A stretch of DNA of 64,000 nt from Bordetella petrii (lineage in GTDB: Bacteria; Pseudomonadota; Gammaproteobacteria; Burkholderiales; Burkholderiaceae_B): NCBI RefSeq assembly GCF_000067205.1, contig NC_010170.1:4340001-4404000 (forward strand), in the 5' to 3' direction. Positions 1-8,795 of this stretch are shown here, one piece after another (the stretch's first letter is position 1; every line of letters starts with the position of its first letter). The notes under the pieces were generated by a model. It saw only the letters and a program-made list of their open reading frames with translations. It did no database searches and was not told where the DNA came from. A program made the position numbers and the translations under genes.

Positions 1-519
1 CAGCGCTACCTTGCCAAAGCGGTCGGCCAGCGGGAAATTCAGGCCGGAATTCACCAGGGCCGTGGTCTTGCCGGCCCCCGGCGCGCCAATGATCACGTAC
101 CAGGGCAGCTGGTACAGGTACTGCTTCGAAAAGCGGTCGAGCGACAGGCGCCGTTTGTTGCCCTCGAAGCGCGTCTTGCGCAGCAACTCCACCGCCTCAT
201 TGAAGCGCTCTTCCAGCTGGCGGATCTCGGGGTTGCCGGGCTCGGGCTCGGCCTTTTTCTTGGTTGCCGGCTTGCGCAACTGGCCCAGCAGTTGCGCGTT
301 CAGGCGGCCTTCGCGCCATTTGCGCCACAAGATGCGCAGCAGCCACAGGCCGAACAGCACGGCGATGACGATGATGCGCGTCGTCTCGCTTTCCAGCGGC
401 CGCGTCGCGCCGATGGCAAGCAACGGGCCGGCGATCCATATCAGCAGCGCCAGGGCCACCAGGCCGAAGAAATTCCACAAGCCCCGGCTGAACAAGAAAC
501 CGAATACGTTATGAATCAT
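1..519 (-). CDS. tssM: T6SS membrane-complex protein TssM (IcmF family), N-terminal part
   Basis: TssM is the inner-membrane scaffold of the T6SS envelope complex and works with TssL and TssJ. Only the first 173 residues are in the window; the gene continues past the left edge. Visible are two hydrophobic segments (about residues 15-37 and 48-64), a basic cytoplasmic stretch, and a Walker A loop GAPGAGKT at 145-152, so this TssM keeps a nucleotide-binding motif that some homologues lack. The ATG at 519 overlaps the tssL stop codon (ATGA), which points to translational coupling. Assignment rests on the TM-TM-P-loop layout and on position after tssJ-tssK-tssL. Whether the periplasmic part is intact cannot be seen. 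Confidence 0.9.
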   Translation of the reverse strand, partial: MIHNVFGFLFSRGLWNFFGLVALALLIWIAGPLLAIGATRPLESETTRIIVIAVLFGLWLLRILWRKWREGRLNAQLLGQLRKPATKKKAEPEPGNPEIRQLEERFNEAVELLRKTRFEGNKRRLSLDRFSKQYLYQLPWYVIIGAPGAGKTTALVNSGLNFPLADRFGKVAL

Positions 520-1799
520 TGCCGCGCACCCTCGACCGTATCTTCCCGAGGCACCGGCGGCACCATCAGCGTGATTTCGACGCGGCGATTACGCGACCGC
601 CCCGCCGCCGTATCGTTGGGCGCCACCGGATCGGCATCGCCGCGCCCCTCGGCGCGCACGCGTTGCGGATTGTCCAGGCGCGCTTCCAGCAGTTCCTTTA
701 CCGCATCCGCGCGCGCCTGCGACAAGTGCCAGTTCGACGGGTAGCGCGCGCCGCGCATGGGAATGTTGTCGGTATAGCCGCGCACCAGGATGTTGCCCTG
801 GGTCTCGCGCAAGGCGTCAGCCACACGGGACAGCACCGGCAGGTACTGCTCGCGCACCTCGGCCGAGCCGGATTCGAACAGGCCGTCGCCGCGCAGCACC
901 ACCACACTGCGGTCGACCTCGTCACGTACCGTGACCAGGTCGTCGCGGATCTCGGGTGCCAAAAATACCGCCAGCCGTGGCGACGGCGCGGGCCGGCGCG
1001 TCGGGGCAATCTGCACGGTGGGCGGCTTCACATTGCTGATGGCCGTGAATACGGCATCCGACTGGTTGCTCAGGCTCCAGGCCAGCCCCCAGTAGATGGC
1101 CAGCGCCAATACGGCGGCCAGCGCGCCGAATACCCATAGCGGCACCGGCAGGCGCCGCAGCTGAGTCTGGGCCGGCACGTCCTGCCAGTGCGGCGACAGC
1201 GCTCGCGGGTACTCGCCGCGCGCGCTGCGCAGAATGCGCAGCAGGCGCTGGCGCAGCGTCTCGAGCTGCGAGCGGCCATTATCGGCTACCCGGTAACGGC
1301 CTTCGAAACCCAGCACCAGGCAGTAGTACAGCAATTCGAGCAGGTCCAGGTGCTGGCTGGGGTTCTGCGACAGTTTGGCCAGCAGCTGGAAGAACTTCTC
1401 GCCGCCCCAGGTTTCGTTGTGGAACGTCACCAGCAGGCTATGGGCCGACCAGACGCCGTTGCCTCCCCAGGGCGTCAGGGCCGCCGCCTCGTCCAGCGCC
1501 GTGCACAAACAGTAGCGCGCCCCCAGGATGGTTTCATTGGAAATGCCGGCCTGCTGGGCGCGCAATTCGAACTGCCGGATCTCGTCCAGCAGGTGTTCGC
1601 GCAGCATGGCCGGCGACGGGTGCGATGTGGTGGCGCGAATCTGCGGAATCAGGTCAAGCAGCGGGTTGGCCGCCGCCACTAGCGGATTCGAGCCGCTGAT
1701 CACATATTCGTAAGGGCGCAGCCGGCTTGATGCCGACGCGGAGCCTTCGGGCATGCCTGAACCCAGCGGGCCGGGCATGGCGGTATCGGAAGCGTGCAT
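516..1799 (-). CDS. tssL: T6SS protein TssL (DotU family) with C-terminal OmpA peptidoglycan-binding domain
   Basis: TssL is the inner-membrane partner of TssM and contacts the baseplate. The 427-residue product has a cytoplasmic DotU-type domain (about 40-205, with FHNETWGGEKFF near 126-137), one membrane span (about 219-242), and a periplasmic OmpA-like domain (about 310-415) with the signature around GYTDNIPM and the SRNRRVEI end. Such a fused domain anchors the complex to peptidoglycan and replaces a separate TagL. An in-frame reading extends further upstream, but the ATG at 1799 starts where the conserved, non-shadow sequence begins. It lies 19 nt after tssK and overlaps tssM. Confidence 0.93.
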   Translation of the reverse strand: MHASDTAMPGPLGSGMPEGSASASSRLRPYEYVISGSNPLVAAANPLLDLIPQIRATTSHPSPAMLREHLLDEIRQFELRAQQAGISNETILGARYCLCTALDEAAALTPWGGNGVWSAHSLLVTFHNETWGGEKFFQLLAKLSQNPSQHLDLLELLYYCLVLGFEGRYRVADNGRSQLETLRQRLLRILRSARGEYPRALSPHWQDVPAQTQLRRLPVPLWVFGALAAVLALAIYWGLAWSLSNQSDAVFTAISNVKPPTVQIAPTRRPAPSPRLAVFLAPEIRDDLVTVRDEVDRSVVVLRGDGLFESGSAEVREQYLPVLSRVADALRETQGNILVRGYTDNIPMRGARYPSNWHLSQARADAVKELLEARLDNPQRVRAEGRGDADPVAPNDTAAGRSRNRRVEITLMVPPVPREDTVEGARQ

Positions 1800-1818
1800 G
1801 ATGTCTCCGGCCGGGGTC

Positions 1819-3153
1819 CTAGTCGCGCAACGCCCAGAATTCCATGGACAAGCCGGGGAATTCGCCGGCCAGGTGCAGCGCCAGCGCGCCCGTGCGCTCC
1901 AGCTGCTTCCAGAAATCCCCACCCTTGTCCAATTCGAAATACACGTGGCCCGCGCTGTACGGAATCTGCCGCGGCGCCACCGGCAGCGCGCGCACCGTCA
2001 CGCCGGGCAGCTGCAGGTGCACCAGGTCGCGAATGCGCTCGACGGGGCCTATCTTGACCTGCGCGGGGAAGCGCGAGCGCACCGTGTCCGACGGCATGTC
2101 GGCGTGCACCGCCAGCACGAAGCCCGCCGTGCGCAGCAGTTCCAGGTCGGGAATCTGCGCCACGCGCACGCCCTGGCCGCGGTCCTGCAGCGGGATCTGC
2201 AGGGCATGCTGCTCCAGCACCGCCGACAGCGAGCGGCGCAGCTCGTTCATCAACATCTCGAACGTGGTCTGCAGATCGTCGTGCCGGTATTCGGGCAGCA
2301 CCTCGGGGCGGCGCGACGCAGCCGTGTACGTGGCAAGGTCGCAGGCCAGCATCAGCCAGTCGTGGAACAGGCGCTCGGGGTGCAGCCACTCGGCCTGGCG
2401 CGCGTGCCATAGCGCGCCGATGTAGCGGTTGACGGTTTCCAGCAGCATGAAGTCGGACACCTCGGACACGCCGCCGCGCCCGGGTTGCGACAAGCGCATG
2501 GCCAGGGCCTCGCTGCGCGCGTTCAGCAGGCCGTACAGCTCCTGCACGAAACCCAGCAGCAACGGATGCGCGCCAGCCGCCAGCCACGGCGGGATGTAGC
2601 GTTCGTCCAGCACCACGCGGTTGTCCGCGCGGCGTTCGATCACCCGGACCACGCCCAGGCCCAGCCATTCGTCGCCCAGGTCGGTTTCGAGCATCAGGCG
2701 CAGCCGCAGCCGGCCCAGCTGCAACAGCGCCGGCTCCAGCCCGACCGAGCCGGAATCTTCGACCTCGGCTTCCTGCACCAGGTAGCGCGCCAGCGAATCG
2801 GCCTCGTCTTCATACTGCACGTCGGTGGCGCCCGGCCGAATGCGCGGCAGCGCGAGCATGACGCGCACGTCCTGGGCGTGCTCGGGCACTTCCAGCGCCT
2901 GCGGCGCGTCATCGGGGTGTGAAAATTCAAACGGCGTGCCGTCGGGCAGCACGCCGCTGGCCTGCGTGAGCACCAGCTTGCCCACGGCCAGCGCGTCACG
3001 GTCCAGGGCGAGGTGGCTGAACCCCCAGAAAAACCCGTGCAGCGAAGCGGCGCGCTGCTGCAGCAACCCTTCCAGGTAGCGCTCGAACTGCTGGAAATGC
3101 TGAGGCCGCAGGAACATCCCCTCGGACCATACGACTTTGCTCTTCTCTGCCAT
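1819..3153 (-). CDS. tssK: T6SS baseplate protein TssK
   Basis: TssK links the T6SS baseplate (TssEFG) to the membrane complex (TssL/TssM). The 444-residue product begins with the family hallmark around KVVWSEGMFLRPQHFQQ (residues about 5-21), and its length is normal for the family. The ATG at 3153 is chosen over an upstream in-frame start because the conserved N-terminus begins there. It sits between tssJ and tssL in the usual J-K-L-M order and is probably cotranscribed with them from the promoter region upstream of tssJ. No anomalies are seen. Confidence 0.94.
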   Translation of the reverse strand: MAEKSKVVWSEGMFLRPQHFQQFERYLEGLLQQRAASLHGFFWGFSHLALDRDALAVGKLVLTQASGVLPDGTPFEFSHPDDAPQALEVPEHAQDVRVMLALPRIRPGATDVQYEDEADSLARYLVQEAEVEDSGSVGLEPALLQLGRLRLRLMLETDLGDEWLGLGVVRVIERRADNRVVLDERYIPPWLAAGAHPLLLGFVQELYGLLNARSEALAMRLSQPGRGGVSEVSDFMLLETVNRYIGALWHARQAEWLHPERLFHDWLMLACDLATYTAASRRPEVLPEYRHDDLQTTFEMLMNELRRSLSAVLEQHALQIPLQDRGQGVRVAQIPDLELLRTAGFVLAVHADMPSDTVRSRFPAQVKIGPVERIRDLVHLQLPGVTVRALPVAPRQIPYSAGHVYFELDKGGDFWKQLERTGALALHLAGEFPGLSMEFWALRD

Positions 3154-3211
3154 GGCTATGCTTGCGTTGAAGTTGCGGGCAGGCGCTGGCGGCCGGCGCA
3201 CCGGCCCGCGC

Positions 3212-3757
3212 CTAGAACGGCCACCAGGAACGCTCCCGGTCGACCACGGCCAGGCTGTTGTCCTTGACCGACACCTTGATCATTTCTTCGTTGGGCGAGA
3301 ACTGCCATACCTTATATATATTGGTGTTCTGCGCTTCGGGCAGCGGCACGACCAGCCGCCAGTGGCTTTTCTCGAGGTCGCGGTAGGCGGCCACAATGCC
3401 CACGACGCGGGCTTGGGCGCTGCCGGAATACTTCAGGGTCTTGGTTTCGCCCGGCCGCAGGATGGCCTGGTCGGTGTTCAGCAGTTCTTTGCCTAGCGCG
3501 GCCTGCGGATCGGATTGCAGCGAAAAGAAATCGCGCGACTCGAAAGCGCTGGACGAGGTCAGTTCATAAACCGTGATCTGCACTGGCGACGGGCGCCCGT
3601 GCACGTCCGGATTCACCTGCGGATCAGCGGTCAGCTCGATGGCATAGGGAACAGGCACCTGCCTGGCGGTGGAAGAACACCCGGCCAGCAGCACCAGGGC
3701 AGCAAGGCTCGCGCAGAGCCCTCTCACAATAGAAATAGCGGTCTTGCGGAACACCAT
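3212..3757 (-). CDS. tssJ: T6SS outer-membrane lipoprotein TssJ
   Basis: TssJ is the outer-membrane lipoprotein that caps the TssJ-L-M channel. The 181-residue product carries a lipoprotein signal peptide with lipobox LAGC (Cys27), followed by a beta-rich domain including YELTSSSAFESRDFFSL, typical of the family. A longer reading upstream exists, but the ATG at 3757 places the positive n-region and hydrophobic core just before the lipobox. The codon after the ATG is GTG, so the exact start could differ by one residue. It is the first gene of the tssJ-K-L-M unit and is divergent from the FHA gene. Confidence 0.92.
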   Translation of the reverse strand: MVFRKTAISIVRGLCASLAALVLLAGCSSTARQVPVPYAIELTADPQVNPDVHGRPSPVQITVYELTSSSAFESRDFFSLQSDPQAALGKELLNTDQAILRPGETKTLKYSGSAQARVVGIVAAYRDLEKSHWRLVVPLPEAQNTNIYKVWQFSPNEEMIKVSVKDNSLAVVDRERSWWPF

Positions 3758-3977
3758 AATTCGCGGAATGCCCCCTGGGATTATGGAGAAAGCGTGTATG
3801 ACAAGGGAAAAACAAGAAACTGTCGTGCAAATACAGAAATAGTTACTACTGTTACGGAACCCCCCTGGGTTTTTCGCGCTTGGATATATTCCGGAAATCA
3901 TTTCTGCCAGCAACGGTGGCTATCATCGGGGCGTTCGCACCCGCATCCATGCGCGCGATGCACCGGAGATTTTCTGC
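3758..3977. promoter_or_regulatory. Divergent intergenic region between tssJ and the FHA gene
   Basis: This 220-bp, relatively AT-rich gap must carry the promoters of the tssJ-K-L-M unit (minus) and the tagH-like gene (plus). It contains a direct repeat CCCCCTGGG at 3771-3779 and 3861-3869. The right copy is part of a small hairpin, AACCC-ccct-GGGTT (3858-3871), followed by T residues on the plus strand, so it could attenuate a plus-strand transcript. No convincing sigma-70 or sigma-54 promoter was identified by eye. Confidence 0.5.
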
Positions 3978-5147
3978 ATGAGACTCACCGTACAGCCACG
4001 TAGCGACGACCCGGGCTCCGCCCCGCTGTCGGCGGTATTCCAGGCTCCCGGCGGCACGCTGGGACGCTCGGCCGACAACCACCTGGTCCTGCCCGACAAC
4101 GACCGCGGCATCTGCCGCATCCAGGCCGCGTTGCGCATCAGCGACGGCGCCTGCTATCTGGTCAACCTCAGCGGCATGAGCCGCGTCAGCATCAACGGCC
4201 GCGCCATCACGCGCGACCAGGAAGTGCCGCTGGCGCCGGGCGACGAACTCGCCATCGGCCCATACACGCTCAAGGCCGAAGACCCCGACGCGCCCATGGC
4301 CACTGCCCCGGCAGCCATGGCTGCGGCCGCCGCCACCGCCGCGGCATCCGCGCAGGCCGCGCCGCCCGAGCCCGATCCCCTGCTCGAAAGTCCGTTGCTC
4401 GAAGGCGCCGATCTCGCGCCCCCCGATACGCACACCGTCCATCCAGCCTCCCCGCCCTCCTATACGGCGCCGGAAATTTCCAAGACGCCTGACACCTATA
4501 TAGAACCCACGCCCGCGACACCCGCCCAGGCGTCCGACACGCTGCCGGCCCCGCCTGCGCCAGACACCCGCGAGACCGCGGACACTGCGCCCGAACCGGC
4601 GCAACCGCTGCCCGAGCCCCCCGCGCCATTTCCCTCGGCCCCGGCGCGATTTGACGCGCCGTTCGCCGACCTGGATCCACCCCTGGCCGCCGAGCCCCAG
4701 GCACCGCAGTCCGACCCGGCCGATGTATTCAGCGACCTGTTCGGCCCCGGCACCCTGCCGGTAGGCAGCGTGCCCGACGTCTCGGCGCACCCGTTCGACC
4801 TGGAATCCGCCCAGGCGCGCAACCCGGAAGACCCGCTAAGCCAATTGCCGCGCGGCGACGCCAATGTGCGCGGCCCCCTGCGCGACCCGCTGGACATGCT
4901 GGGCAGTCCCGACGCCGATTCCGCCGACAGCGTCTTCTCGGACCAGACTCCCTCGACGCTGCCCTCGCACGACCCGCTGGACCCCCACCGCTCGGATCCG
5001 GTCACCGACACCCTCACCCCGCGCCCGCGCGATGACAGCGCCCACGCCGCGCGCGACCATCTGCGCGAATACGGCGGCTACATGCGGCCCGCGCGCGCAC
5101 GCCAGCCAGAAGAGCCCGACGCCGCCGGCAAGCCGCCGCGCAAATAG
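3978..5147 (+). CDS. tagH: T6SS-associated FHA-domain protein (TagH-like, no recognisable C-terminal domain)
   Basis: The product (389 residues) has an N-terminal forkhead-associated domain (about 1-95) with the phosphothreonine-binding signature GTLGRSADNHLVLPD (about 25-40) and a later N-G motif in SINGRAI. FHA proteins in T6SS clusters act in threonine-phosphorylation control of assembly. The rest, about 100-389, is low-complexity Ala/Pro/Asp sequence, predicted disordered, with repeated D-P-L type motifs. Canonical TagH/ImpI proteins carry a folded C-terminal domain that I do not see here. No PpkA kinase or PppA phosphatase gene is in the window. The gene is monocistronic, convergent with clpV (17-nt gap) and divergent from tssJ. 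The FHA call is firm; the TagH name is by context. Confidence 0.78.
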   Translation: MRLTVQPRSDDPGSAPLSAVFQAPGGTLGRSADNHLVLPDNDRGICRIQAALRISDGACYLVNLSGMSRVSINGRAITRDQEVPLAPGDELAIGPYTLKAEDPDAPMATAPAAMAAAAATAAASAQAAPPEPDPLLESPLLEGADLAPPDTHTVHPASPPSYTAPEISKTPDTYIEPTPATPAQASDTLPAPPAPDTRETADTAPEPAQPLPEPPAPFPSAPARFDAPFADLDPPLAAEPQAPQSDPADVFSDLFGPGTLPVGSVPDVSAHPFDLESAQARNPEDPLSQLPRGDANVRGPLRDPLDMLGSPDADSADSVFSDQTPSTLPSHDPLDPHRSDPVTDTLTPRPRDDSAHAARDHLREYGGYMRPARARQPEEPDAAGKPPRK

Positions 5148-5164
5148 CGGCGCGGCCCGCGCCA

Positions 5165-7864
5165 CTATTCGTACCGGTAGCGGAAGTCGCCTTCGGCGGC
5201 TTCCAGCGCCACCGCGCGCACCTCGCGCCCTTCCATGGATGCGGTCAGCAGCTCGCGGCTGATCTGCGGCAGCACCGTATTGGTCAGAATCGCATCGACC
5301 ATGCGGCCGCCGGACTCCACTTCCGTGCATCGCGCCACCACCAGCGCCGTGGCCTCGGGGCTGACAGTAAGCGCGATGCCGTGGTTGTCGAGCAGCCGCT
5401 GGCGCACGCGGTCGAACTGCAGATCCACAATGCGCGCCAGCATCTCGTCCGACAGCGGCATATAAGGCACTGCCACCAGCCGCCCCAGCAAGGCCGCCGG
5501 AAACGCCTTCAGCAGGGGCTCGCGCAGCGCCGCCGCCAGGCCATCGGCATCGGGCATCAGCGCCGGGTCGCGGCACAGGCTGGCGATCAGCTCGGTGCCC
5601 ACGTTCGATGTCAGGATGATGATGGTGTTGCGAAAATCGATATAGCGGCCCTCGCCGTCTTCCATCCAGCCCTTGTCGAACACCTGGAAGAAGATCTCGT
5701 GCACGTCGGCATGGGCCTTCTCGACCTCGTCGAGCAACACCACGCTGTACGGCCGCCGCCGCACGGCCTCGGTCAGCACGCCGCCTTCGCCATAGCCGAC
5801 GTATCCGGGCGGCGCGCCTTTCAGCGTCGACACCGTGTGCGATTCCTGGAATTCGCTCATGTTGATGGCGATCAGGTTCTGCTCGCCGCCGTATAGCGCC
5901 TCGGCCAGCGCCAGCGCGGTTTCGGTCTTGCCCACGCCGCTCGGACCGCACAGCAGAAACACGCCAACGGGCTTGTTCGGGTCCGTCAGCCGGGCGCGCG
6001 AGGTCTGGATGCGCCGCGCAATGGCCTCCAGGCCGTGGCGCTGCCCGATCACGCGCTGCTCCAGCGTATCGGCCAGTCGCAGCACCGACTGGGCCTCGTC
6101 GCGTACCATGCGGCCCACCGGGATGCCCGTCCAGTCAGCGACCACCGACGCCACAGCGGCCGCGTCCACCGCGGGATAGATCAGCGCGGCTTCGCCCTGG
6201 CGCTGGGCCAGTTCCTCCTGCGCCTGCGCCAATTCAGCGCGCAAACGGGCCGGATCCTGCGCGGGCGTCGCGGCGGTGGGGTGTTCTCGCGCCCCGACCT
6301 CGCCCTCTGCGGCGGCGGCGGCTTCCACGGTTTCGACAGCCGGCGCCGCGTCCTGGTCCAGCGCCCGGCGCAGCTCGAATACCCGCGCCGCCAGCGCACG
6401 CTTGGACTCCCAGCGCTGCGCCAGTTCGGTTTCGTGGGCGCGCGCCTGGGCCAGCTCGCCGGCCAGCTGGGTCACGCGCGCTTCGGCGCCGGCTCCCAGG
6501 CGGGCTTCGCGCGCCGCAATGCGCTGCTCGATCTCCAGCGCCTCGATACGCCGGCGCGCGTCTTCCAGCGCCGCCGGCACCGCATGCTGGCTGACCGCCA
6601 CGCGCGCGCAGGCGGTGTCCAGCAGCGCCACGGCCTTGTCGGGCAACTGCCGCGCGGGAATATAGCGATGCGACAACGACACCGCTGCCTCGATGGCCTC
6701 ATCCAGCAGCAACACCTGGTGATGCGCCTCAAGCGTGGCCGCCAGGCCGCGCAGCATGCCCAACGCGCGCGGTTCGGCCGGCTCGTGGATCTGCACGACC
6801 TGGAAGCGCCGCGTCAGCGCGGGATCTTTCTCGATGTATTTCTTATACTCCGACCATGTGGTGGCGCCGATGGTGCGCAACTGCCCGCGCGCCAGCGCGG
6901 GCTTGAGCAAGTTGGCGGCGTCGCCCGTGCCGGCCGCGCCGCCCGCCCCCACCAGGGTGTGGATTTCGTCGATGAACAGCACGATGGGGCTGGGGCTGGC
7001 CTGCACCTCATCGATCACGCCACGCAGGCGCTGCTCGAACTCGCCCTTCACACCAGCGCCTGCCTGCAGCAGGCCAATGTCCAGCAGATACAGCGACACC
7101 TCGCGCAAAGGGGGCGGCACGTCGCCGCTGGCCAGGCGCAAGGCCAGGCCTTCCACCACCGCGGTCTTGCCCACGCCGGCTTCGCCGGCCAGCAGCGGAT
7201 TGTTCTGGCGGCGCCGCATCAGAATGTCGACGATCTGGCGGATTTCCTCGTCTCGTCCCGACACGGGGTCGATCTCGCCAGCCCGCGCCCGGGCGGTCAG
7301 GTCCACGGCATACTTGGCCAGCGCCGAGCCGCCCTCGGCGGGCGCGCCGCCGCCGGCCACCGCCTCGGCCGGCTGGGCCGTGGCATCTTCGGGCGACCCG
7401 CGCACAATATCGTCCAGCTGTTCCAGCAGCACATCGGGCACAATGCGCGAGAACTGGTCGGACATGCCCAGCAGCACATTGCGCAGGGCATACGTCTTGA
7501 CCAGGCCGGCCATCAAGTGCCCGCCGCGGATGCGCCCGGCGCCATAGCGCAACGAGCCCAGCACCCAGGCGCGCTCGACCGCATGGTCGATGTGTTCCGA
7601 CAAATCGGACACCGAACCCGCGCCGCGCGGCAGTTGGTCCAGCGCGGCGGTCAGGTCCGCCTGCAGCGCCCCCATGTCGAGGTCGAAGCGGCGAGCAATG
7701 CGGTGCAGGTCGCTGTCTTGCGTGTGCACGATCTGGTGTATCCAGTGCACCAGCTCGACATACGGATTGCCGCGCAGCTTGCAGAACGAAGTGGCGCCTT
7801 CCAGCGCCTGGTACAGCAGCGGATCGAGTTTGCCGAAAAGATCGAGGCGGCCGATGTCGGACAT
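5165..7864 (-). CDS. clpV: T6SS sheath-recycling AAA+ ATPase ClpV (TssH)
   Basis: ClpV disassembles contracted TssB/TssC sheaths. The 899-residue protein has the Clp N-domain (1-150), which binds the TssC N-terminal helix, a first AAA+ module with Walker A GEAGVGKT (227-234), a coiled-coil middle domain (about 430-540), and a second AAA+ module with GPSGVGKT (about 640) and Walker B VVLLDEVEKAH. The Ala-rich linker at about 155-180 and the extra segment near 510-540 are probably flexible. It is the last gene of the tssA-to-clpV unit and lies 33 nt after the immunity gene; no strong ribosome-binding site is seen before the ATG. Length and motifs match the family. Confidence 0.96.
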   Translation of the reverse strand: MSDIGRLDLFGKLDPLLYQALEGATSFCKLRGNPYVELVHWIHQIVHTQDSDLHRIARRFDLDMGALQADLTAALDQLPRGAGSVSDLSEHIDHAVERAWVLGSLRYGAGRIRGGHLMAGLVKTYALRNVLLGMSDQFSRIVPDVLLEQLDDIVRGSPEDATAQPAEAVAGGGAPAEGGSALAKYAVDLTARARAGEIDPVSGRDEEIRQIVDILMRRRQNNPLLAGEAGVGKTAVVEGLALRLASGDVPPPLREVSLYLLDIGLLQAGAGVKGEFEQRLRGVIDEVQASPSPIVLFIDEIHTLVGAGGAAGTGDAANLLKPALARGQLRTIGATTWSEYKKYIEKDPALTRRFQVVQIHEPAEPRALGMLRGLAATLEAHHQVLLLDEAIEAAVSLSHRYIPARQLPDKAVALLDTACARVAVSQHAVPAALEDARRRIEALEIEQRIAAREARLGAGAEARVTQLAGELAQARAHETELAQRWESKRALAARVFELRRALDQDAAPAVETVEAAAAAEGEVGAREHPTAATPAQDPARLRAELAQAQEELAQRQGEAALIYPAVDAAAVASVVADWTGIPVGRMVRDEAQSVLRLADTLEQRVIGQRHGLEAIARRIQTSRARLTDPNKPVGVFLLCGPSGVGKTETALALAEALYGGEQNLIAINMSEFQESHTVSTLKGAPPGYVGYGEGGVLTEAVRRRPYSVVLLDEVEKAHADVHEIFFQVFDKGWMEDGEGRYIDFRNTIIILTSNVGTELIASLCRDPALMPDADGLAAALREPLLKAFPAALLGRLVAVPYMPLSDEMLARIVDLQFDRVRQRLLDNHGIALTVSPEATALVVARCTEVESGGRMVDAILTNTVLPQISRELLTASMEGREVRAVALEAAEGDFRYRYE

Positions 7865-7897
7865 ATCGTTATTGTGCTCAGCGTCAGGGTAAGGGAA

Positions 7898-8284
7898 TCA
7901 ATCGGGCGCGGCGCAGCCCAGCGAAAGCACCACATTGCGGTCGCCCACCAGTTTTTCATCGCTGGCCAGGGTCAGGGTGCGAGCGCCCGACTGCTTGACG
8001 CGCAACGCTCCGCGCTGCAAAAAGCTGCGGTGCCCATCGTCCAGCTCGACGTGCGACGCATACGTGGCGATGGCCGATTTGCAGCCGCAGCGGCCGATGG
8101 ACTGCTTCACGTCCAGGGCAGCCTGCAGCAGCACCTGCCCATCGGTGGTGGCGCGCATGCCCGGCTGCACGTCCACGCAAGCCGCCAGCGCATTCTCGAC
8201 CTTGATGGCGCCGGCCGCCTGGGCCGCCGCGGCGCATGCCATGGCCGCCAGCGCGGCCGCCAGGCGTGGAAAGTTATTCGACAA
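7898..8284 (-). CDS. Probable periplasmic immunity protein for the adjacent L,D-transpeptidase-like effector (Tldi1/DUF2195-like)
   Basis: A small secreted protein (128 residues from the TTG at 8284) with a signal peptide: an Ala-rich hydrophobic core ending near AAQAAG. The mature part is beta-rich with several Cys residues, suited to the periplasm. I chose TTG because a GGAGG sequence lies 5 nt upstream; an in-frame ATG at 8296 is the alternative. The start region overlaps the end of the effector gene, so the two are translationally coupled. In the known Tlde1/Tldi1 pairs the immunity protein is also periplasmic and of this size; as I recall it belongs to DUF2195. That identity is by memory and context, not alignment. 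It presumably binds the effector to protect the cell from self and sister attack. Confidence 0.65.
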   Translation of the reverse strand: MSNNFPRLAAALAAMACAAAAQAAGAIKVENALAACVDVQPGMRATTDGQVLLQAALDVKQSIGRCGCKSAIATYASHVELDDGHRSFLQRGALRVKQSGARTLTLASDEKLVGDRNVVLSLGCAAPD

Positions 8285-8795
8285 GCGTGCCTCCATTGGT
8301 AACGCGGCCGACCGCATACTCGACCTTGATGATCATCGTGGCCTGGCGATTGCCGCGCGCGTAGGTGCGCAGCAGCGGAAAAATGCGGCCCTCCACTTCG
8401 ATGCAGCCATGGCTGTAGCCCTTGGTGGAATCGTGCAGGTAAAAGCCGCCGCGCGCCGGCGCGCATCGATTGCGGGTAGCCGCGTCGGCCGGCTCCAGGC
8501 GCGCGCGGTTGGTGCCCCAGTTGGACCACGGTTGCTCGCAGTCGCCGGCCGCCGCGCCCCGCGGAATCGACTGTATGCCCCAGGCGGGCTTCAGGTTGCA
8601 GGCGTCGCGGCCATCGTCCTTGGCTACGCCCTGGTCGGCCAGGTAGATCTTGTAGAAACCGGGCGGCACCGGCCCGCTTTCCGCAGTGCACGACTCGCCC
8701 GGCAACTGGAATCCCGGCAGTCCGCTGGTGGCGCGGAAAGTGCCATGGCCGGGCCAGCTCACGCGCTGGCCGTCGTAGATCATGTCGTGGGTCAC
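8274..8795 (-). CDS. Tlde1-like T6SS peptidoglycan-targeting effector (DUF2778, L,D-transpeptidase-like)
   Basis: The 173-residue protein has the catalytic pattern of YkuD-type L,D-transpeptidases: His121 in LHDSTKGYSHGCIE followed by S-H-G-C with Cys131. This matches the H...SHGC arrangement of Tlde1 effectors, which cut and exchange D-amino acids in the target's peptidoglycan. The absence of a signal peptide fits delivery by T6SS rather than export by Sec. The N-terminal part (F-x-A-T-S-G-L-P-G) also resembles DUF2778 proteins. Start: GTG at 8795, preceded by a near-perfect AGGAGGTGA and overlapping the tssG stop (GTGA). It is followed by the coupled immunity gene. Delivery might use the Hcp lumen, since no vgrG is seen nearby. 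Substrate and toxicity are inferred. Confidence 0.8.
   Translation of the reverse strand: MTHDMIYDGQRVSWPGHGTFRATSGLPGFQLPGESCTAESGPVPPGFYKIYLADQGVAKDDGRDACNLKPAWGIQSIPRGAAAGDCEQPWSNWGTNRARLEPADAATRNRCAPARGGFYLHDSTKGYSHGCIEVEGRIFPLLRTYARGNRQATMIIKVEYAVGRVTNGGTLVE

Noticed and set aside
6035..8302. A 755-codon open frame on the plus strand opposite clpV and the immunity gene
   Set aside because: It is antisense to clearly coding clpV, has low-complexity Arg/Gln/His composition, no domain, and arises from the high GC third-position bias of the real gene.
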